Assembly: GCA_017513135.1 (NCBI GenBank)
Contig: JAFWDH010000003.1
Span: 48,310 to 112,309, forward strand
Reading direction: 5' to 3'
DNA: 64,000 nt
From: Oscillospiraceae bacterium
GTDB taxonomy: Bacteria; Bacillota; Clostridia; Oscillospirales; Ruminococcaceae
Positions 61,647-64,000 of this stretch are shown here, piece after piece. Position 1 is the stretch's first letter. Every line of letters begins with the position of its first letter. The notes under the pieces were generated by a model. It searched no databases. It saw nothing but the letters and a program-made list of their open reading frames with translations, and was not told where the DNA came from. The position numbers and the translations under genes are program-made.

Positions 61647-62282
61647 TCATTTTGTACCAAAGATCCTGTCACCGGCGTCGCCGAGACCGGGAACGATATA
61701 TGCGTTCTCATTGAGGCGTTCATCCAAAGCGGCACAGTAGACCGGGACGTCCGGATGCTCTTTCGCGATGCGTTCTACGGCAGGAGGTGCGGCGACCATG
61801 CATACCATACGCAGATCCTTGCAGCCGCGGGCTTTGAGAAGATCGAGAGCGGCACATGCGCTGCCGCCTGTCGCGAACATCGGGTCCAGCACGAAAACGA
61901 TGCTTTCAGCTACGTCATCAGGCATCTTGCAGTAGTACTCGACGGGATTGTGAGTCTTGGGATCGCGGTATACGCCGATATGACCTACACGCGCAGTCGG
62001 CAGAAGTCTCAGTACGCCGTCCACCATCCCGAGACCGGCTCTGAGGATCGGCACGAGGGTGATGGGAGTATCAGCAAGAACATTGAATTTCGCTTTCGTA
62101 ATGGGAGTCTCGATCTCCTTCTCTACAAGAGGGAGATCCTTGGTGATCTCATATACCATGAGCTCAGCCAGTTCGTTGGTTAAAGTGCGGAAGTCTTTGG
62201 TATTCGTGTTTTTATCGCGCATAAGAGCGAGCTTATGCTGGATAAGCGGATGGTCGAAGATAAAAGCGTTTCCGACCTGCAT
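61647..62282 (-). CDS. upp: Uracil phosphoribosyltransferase
   Basis: 211 residues. PRPP-binding loop [21 protein letters not shown] and the C-terminal uracil-binding [18 protein letters not shown] are both clear, as is the N-terminal [16 protein letters not shown]. It converts uracil and PRPP to UMP in pyrimidine salvage. GAGGAGG lies 7 nt before the ATG. It has its own promoter (62318-62346). Confidence 0.97.
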   Translation of the reverse strand: MQVGNAFIFDHPLIQHKLALMRDKNTNTKDFRTLTNELAELMVYEITKDLPLVEKEIETPITKAKFNVLADTPITLVPILRAGLGMVDGVLRLLPTARVGHIGVYRDPKTHNPVEYYCKMPDDVAESIVFVLDPMFATGGSACAALDLLKARGCKDLRMVCMVAAPPAVERIAKEHPDVPVYCAALDERLNENAYIVPGLGDAGDRIFGTK

Positions 62283-62317
62283 GACATTGCCTCCTCAAAT
62301 AATCTAACTTCTCGTAG

Positions 62318-62346
62318 ATTCTAACACAGCCGGCTGACTATAACAA
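62318..62346 (-). promoter_or_regulatory. Predicted promoter of upp
   Basis: Minus strand: -35 TTGTTA (62341-62346), 17-bp spacer, -10 TAGAAT (62318-62323). The spacer contains the palindrome AGCCGGCT. Confidence 0.65.
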
Positions 62347-62413
62347 CGAGTGTATCATAATTTGTTCGCGGTCCGGCCTGAGGAAAGAGAAAAGGGACAG
62401 CGATCCTATATTA

Positions 62414-62442
62414 TTGTAAATAATAAAGGAGTGTGCTATCCT
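62414..62442 (+). promoter_or_regulatory. Possible promoter of the tRNA-Arg(CCG) repeat array
   Basis: -35 TTGTAA (62414-62419), 17-bp spacer, -10 TATCCT (62437-62442). Both boxes are imperfect, but the site is well placed before the first tRNA-like unit. A perfect hairpin CAGGTG-AAAA-CACCTG (62456-62471) lies between it and the array. Confidence 0.4.
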
Positions 62443-62479
62443 ACTTTGCGTACCGCAGGTGAAAACACCTGTGTCATAT

Positions 62480-62593
62480 GCGCCCGTAGCTCAGTTGGAT
62501 AGAGCGTCTGCCTCCGGAGCAAGGAGTCTAGCCCTATCGCAACATGAGCCGAAGCAGTTAGTTGATAGTTCGAAGCACGTCATCAGCGCCACC
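62480..62593 (+). pseudogene. tRNA-Arg(CCG)-like unit 1, degenerate
   Basis: 114 nt. The 5' half is identical to the intact tRNA through the anticodon loop (GCGCCCG acceptor strand, CTCCGGA loop). The rest is a long divergent variable region, a T-loop-like GTTCGAAGC and an end CAGCGCCACC whose GCGC could pair with the 5' GCGC. It cannot make a standard cloverleaf. Confidence 0.8.
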
Positions 62594-62615
62594 TCAAAAT
62601 TGAATAAAAACACAC

Positions 62616-62731
62616 GCGCCTGTAGCTCAGTTGGATAGAGCGTCCGCCTCCGGATCACAGCGTTAAACATTTTGTCGAAAGGGTCCGAGGCGTATGGTAG
62701 AATGATATAAATCCCGATTGCCAAACCGAAA
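62616..62731 (+). pseudogene. tRNA-Arg(CCG)-like unit 2, degenerate
   Basis: Acceptor strand GCGCCTG and D arm are intact and the anticodon loop is CTCCGGA, but the anticodon stem no longer pairs well and no T-loop is recognisable. This is the most degenerate unit. Unit 3 starts only 127 bp after it, 9 bp less than the usual period. Confidence 0.75.
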
Positions 62732-62742
62732 CAATTGAATAA

Positions 62743-62854
62743 CTCCATGTAGCTCAGTTGGATAGAGCGCGAGCCTCCGGAGCAGAAGGCCTGACCCTGT
62801 GCCAAATTTCGCGATGCCGAAGGCTAGCAGTTCAAACGACGTCGTACGCGTCAT
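62743..62854 (+). pseudogene. tRNA-Arg(CCG)-like unit 3, degenerate
   Basis: Acceptor 5' strand changed to CTCCATG, while the D arm and CTCCGGA loop are kept. The 3' part contains a T-loop-like GTTCAAAC and GACGTCGTACGCG, closely related to unit 4. Confidence 0.75.
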
Positions 62855-62878
62855 AAAAAAATTGAATAAAAATCATGT

Positions 62879-62990
62879 GCGCCTATAGCTCAGTTGGATA
62901 GAGCGTTCGCCTCCGGAGCAAGAGGCCTGACCTTTACCCCAATCGGTCCGATGCCGAGAGTTACCAGTTCAAACCACGTCATGCGCACCA
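62879..62990 (+). pseudogene. tRNA-Arg(CCG)-like unit 4, degenerate
   Basis: 112 nt. Acceptor 5' strand GCGCCTA; the 3' end ATGCGCACCA can pair by GCGC and ends in CCA. A T-loop-like GTTCAAAC is present but its stem has only about 3 of 5 pairs. About 40 nt sit where a normal 5-nt variable loop would be. Confidence 0.78.
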
Positions 62991-63014
62991 CTAAAAATTG
63001 AATAAAAAACACAT

Positions 63015-63091
63015 GCGCCCGTAGCTCAGTTGGATAGAGCGTCTGCCTCCGGAGCAGAAGGCCGGAGATTCGAGTTCTCTCGGGCGCGCCA
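63015..63091 (+). tRNA. tRNA-Arg (anticodon CCG)
   Basis: 77 nt with encoded CCA. Acceptor GCGCCCG (63015-63021) / CGGGCGC (63081-63087), discriminator G, CCA 63089-63091. D arm GCTCAGTTGGATAGAGC. Anticodon stem TCTGC/GCAGA around CTCCGGA with CCG at 63049-63051. T arm GGAGA-TTCGAGT-TCTCT. All helices are complete, so this copy should be functional. A terminator follows 6 nt later. Confidence 0.95.
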
Positions 63092-63097
63092 GCAATA

Positions 63098-63146
63098 CCC
63101 CCGTAAAATAAGGCTTTTTCGCCATTTTGCGGGGGTTTGTTTTTTT
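63098..63146 (+). terminator. Intrinsic terminator after tRNA-Arg
   Basis: Twelve-bp stem CCCCCGTAAAAT / ATTTTGCGGGGG (one G-T pair) with a 14-nt loop and a long T tract (TTTGTTTTTTT). Confidence 0.88.
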
Positions 63147-63198
63147 GCTTTTTAGTGGTGCGCATAACTGGAAACGAACGCTTAACACTATGTCGATT

Positions 63199-63338
63199 AT
63201 TAGCTGACCTCTTGCCGTTTGATGGCAAATTTTTGCTAATCGTGATTAGCAGAAATTGACGATCTCCGGAGATCTTTGCCATCACTTTGCTAATACTTTT
63301 AATCGGAAGCCATCAATTTTTCTCGGCTTTTTGCTAAT
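63199..63338. other. Nested inverted repeats and repeated TTTGCTAAT sites
   Basis: Three direct copies of TTTGCTAAT (63232, 63286, 63330) and two reverse ATTAGC elements (63199, 63245). Two perfect palindromic hairpins, TGCTAATC-GT-GATTAGCA (63234-63251) and GATCTCCGGAGATC (63261-63274), are enclosed by a 9-bp inverted repeat GATGGCAAA (63221-63229) / TTTGCCATC (63275-63283). There is no coding signal. It looks like a protein-binding site array or a recombination/replication structure of a mobile element. Confidence 0.7.
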
Positions 63339-63487
63339 CACAAGAATGTAAAGGCCAAGCGTTCATGTTCTTCATCCGCTCCAAATAGGGAGTTTTTAGG
63401 AGTGTATGTATCCAAATCGCATAATTGCATTCTTGAGTTGTTCTATTTATATAGGGAGTAACAGTGAATATCTGGAGGTTTATTTGA

Positions 63488-63664
63488 ATGAGGACGCCTA
63501 AATTCCACGTATATCTAACAACTGAAGAGAAAAGACTGCTTTTGAATGCTTTGATTGATGAGAAAAACCTTCTTATCGCGAACGGGAAATACACAGATGC
63601 AGTAGATGATTTGATTATCAAAATCACAAAGGCACATCAAAAACGGCGTTTTCTGTCAGCATAA
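63488..63664 (+). CDS. Small protein typical of Bacillota accessory elements
   Basis: 58 residues from ATG 63488 (GGAGG at 63474-63478, 9 nt upstream). The chain has MRTPKFHVYLTTEEKRLLL, a helix rich in Leu/Asn, NGKYTDAVDDLIIKI and a basic tail HQKRRF. The pattern resembles a short hypothetical protein often seen at the start of integrative elements and transposon-linked regions in gut Clostridia. I do not know its function. A hairpin terminator follows at 63717. Confidence 0.7.
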   Translation: MRTPKFHVYLTTEEKRLLLNALIDEKNLLIANGKYTDAVDDLIIKITKAHQKRRFLSA

Positions 63665-63716
63665 CGCGACAATAAGACCAGCTTTTCAATCTGGGGCAGA
63701 AAAACCTTTCAAAATG

Positions 63717-63751
63717 GCCTCTCCCATTTCATATATAGTAGAGGGGCTTTT
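63717..63751 (+). terminator. Likely terminator after the small ORF
   Basis: Seven-bp stem GCCTCTC / GAGGGGC (one G-T pair) with a 17-nt loop and TTTT. Confidence 0.5.
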
Positions 63752-63759
63752 ACGAATCT

Positions 63760-64000
63760 CTCTGCTGAACATTGAAAACTGAATAAGCAAGCACTGAGAC
63801 ATCAGTCCTGGTGATAGCCGCTTGTGAGGTACGCCATGATCCTCCAGCCCCGAGTGGGTAACGGAGGGAGGAGCGAGAATCCCGATCACAGACCATGAGA
63901 CAGCTTCTCATGTAGGCGATGACAGCCAGGATGACAATGGTACTCCCGGAAACGGCTCGGAGAGATCCTCGGAGGGGTGAGATTCCCGTGATGCGGATAC
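63760..64000. other. Structured, GC-richer non-coding stretch cut by the window edge
   Basis: 241 bp with no supportable gene but repeated pairing potential. Perfect 7-bp hairpin CATGAGA-CAGCT-TCTCATG (63894-63912), CCTCC (63841-63845) with GGAGG (63867-63871) around an inner CCC/GGG pair, and two related strings GAGAATCCCG (63875-63884) and GAGATTCCCG (63979-63988). G-rich purine runs and short A-rich internal loops suggest an RNA of complex fold continuing past the edge. Alternatives are a mobile-element origin or attachment region. I cannot assign a family. Confidence 0.5.

Larger units (their letters stand above)
62480..63091 (+). repeat. Tandem array of five tRNA-Arg(CCG)-derived units
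   Basis: Five direct repeats start at 62480, 62616, 62743, 62879 and 63015, i.e. periods 136, 127, 136 and 136 bp. Each begins with the same tRNA 5' half (D-arm TAGCTCAGTTGGATAGAGCG, anticodon loop CTCCGGA). Units 1, 3 and 4 share a second conserved part ending near GTTCAAAC and CACGTCATGCGC, then a spacer AAAATTGAATAAAAA. Only unit 5 is a complete tRNA. Confidence 0.9.

Noticed and set aside
62480..63091. CRISPR-like periodic array
   Set aside because: The repeated part is a tRNA half, the period is about 136 bp and spacers are themselves partly conserved; no cas genes are present.
62491..63285. Overlapping minus-strand reading frames with repeated LYPTEL peptides (62491-62805, 62663-62854, 62890-63285)
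   Set aside because: They are translations of the antisense of the tRNA-derived repeats; the recurring peptides come from the tRNA D-arm and anticodon region.
63334..63889. Minus-strand reading frames at 63334-63627 and 63686-63889
   Set aside because: The first is antisense to the well-initiated 58-codon gene, and the second runs through hairpin-rich non-coding sequence without an RBS.

Overview
The window looks like chromosome from an anaerobic Bacillota of class Clostridia, probably Lachnospiraceae-like; no genus can be named from sequence alone. The reasons are the conserved origin neighbourhood (rpmH-rnpA-yidD-yidC-jag-mnmE-mnmG-rsmG opposite dnaA-dnaN-S4-recF-remB-gyrB-gyrA), a CIRCE element, a PPi-dependent pyruvate phosphate dikinase, rubredoxin/rubrerythrin proteins, a split transketolase, and GGAGG ribosome binding sites with frequent TTG/GTG starts. 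The sequence contains one intact tRNA (Arg, anticodon CCG), no rRNA and no CRISPR array.

Layout. 1-4.5 kb: the 3' end of a membrane protein gene, a lipoprotein, mscL, a threonine aldolase-like lyase and pepT. 4.5-14 kb: the leftward replication operon gyrA, a small membrane protein, gyrB, remB, recF, S4 protein, dnaN and dnaA. The putative oriC has a same-strand cluster of DnaA-box-like 9-mers between dnaN and dnaA (12306-12524), and a second gene-free interval (13830-14170) carries the divergent dnaA and rpmH promoters. 14-22.7 kb: the rightward rpmH to tatD block for RNase P, membrane insertion and tRNA/rRNA modification. 22.7-33.8 kb: an amidohydrolase, a YdcF-like protein, a degenerate glycerol-1-phosphate dehydrogenase relative, an alpha/beta hydrolase plus SGNH pair, and a six-gene rightward operon (esterase, purine nucleoside phosphorylase, PPOX-fold protein, two MoaF-like paralogues, one unknown).

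33.8-49.4 kb: cytosolic peptidases (M28, S10, later M32), a methyltransferase, a DUF3267 membrane protein, an AEC transporter, a GH43 glycosidase, a rubredoxin protein followed by a ferredoxin-rubrerythrin fusion, split transketolase, two GtrA proteins flanking an ECF S component, and a WYL regulator. 49.4-62.3 kb: HrcA-type hsp20, acylphosphatase, small membrane proteins, a type-B carboxylesterase, GNAT, ppdK, prs, a FemAB-like transferase, an acyltransferase with an added zinc ribbon, and upp. prs, upp and the phosphorylase together suggest purine/pyrimidine salvage through PRPP.

62.3-64 kb is the most unusual stretch. It holds four degenerate tRNA-Arg(CCG)-like units with a period near 136 bp, ending in one intact tRNA-Arg(CCG) and a terminator. 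These are followed by nested inverted repeats with recurring TTTGCTAAT sites, a 58-codon gene of accessory-element style, and a GC-richer, hairpin-forming sequence cut by the window edge. I read this as a tRNA-associated integration hotspot and possibly the edge of a mobile element; no recombinase gene is visible inside the window.
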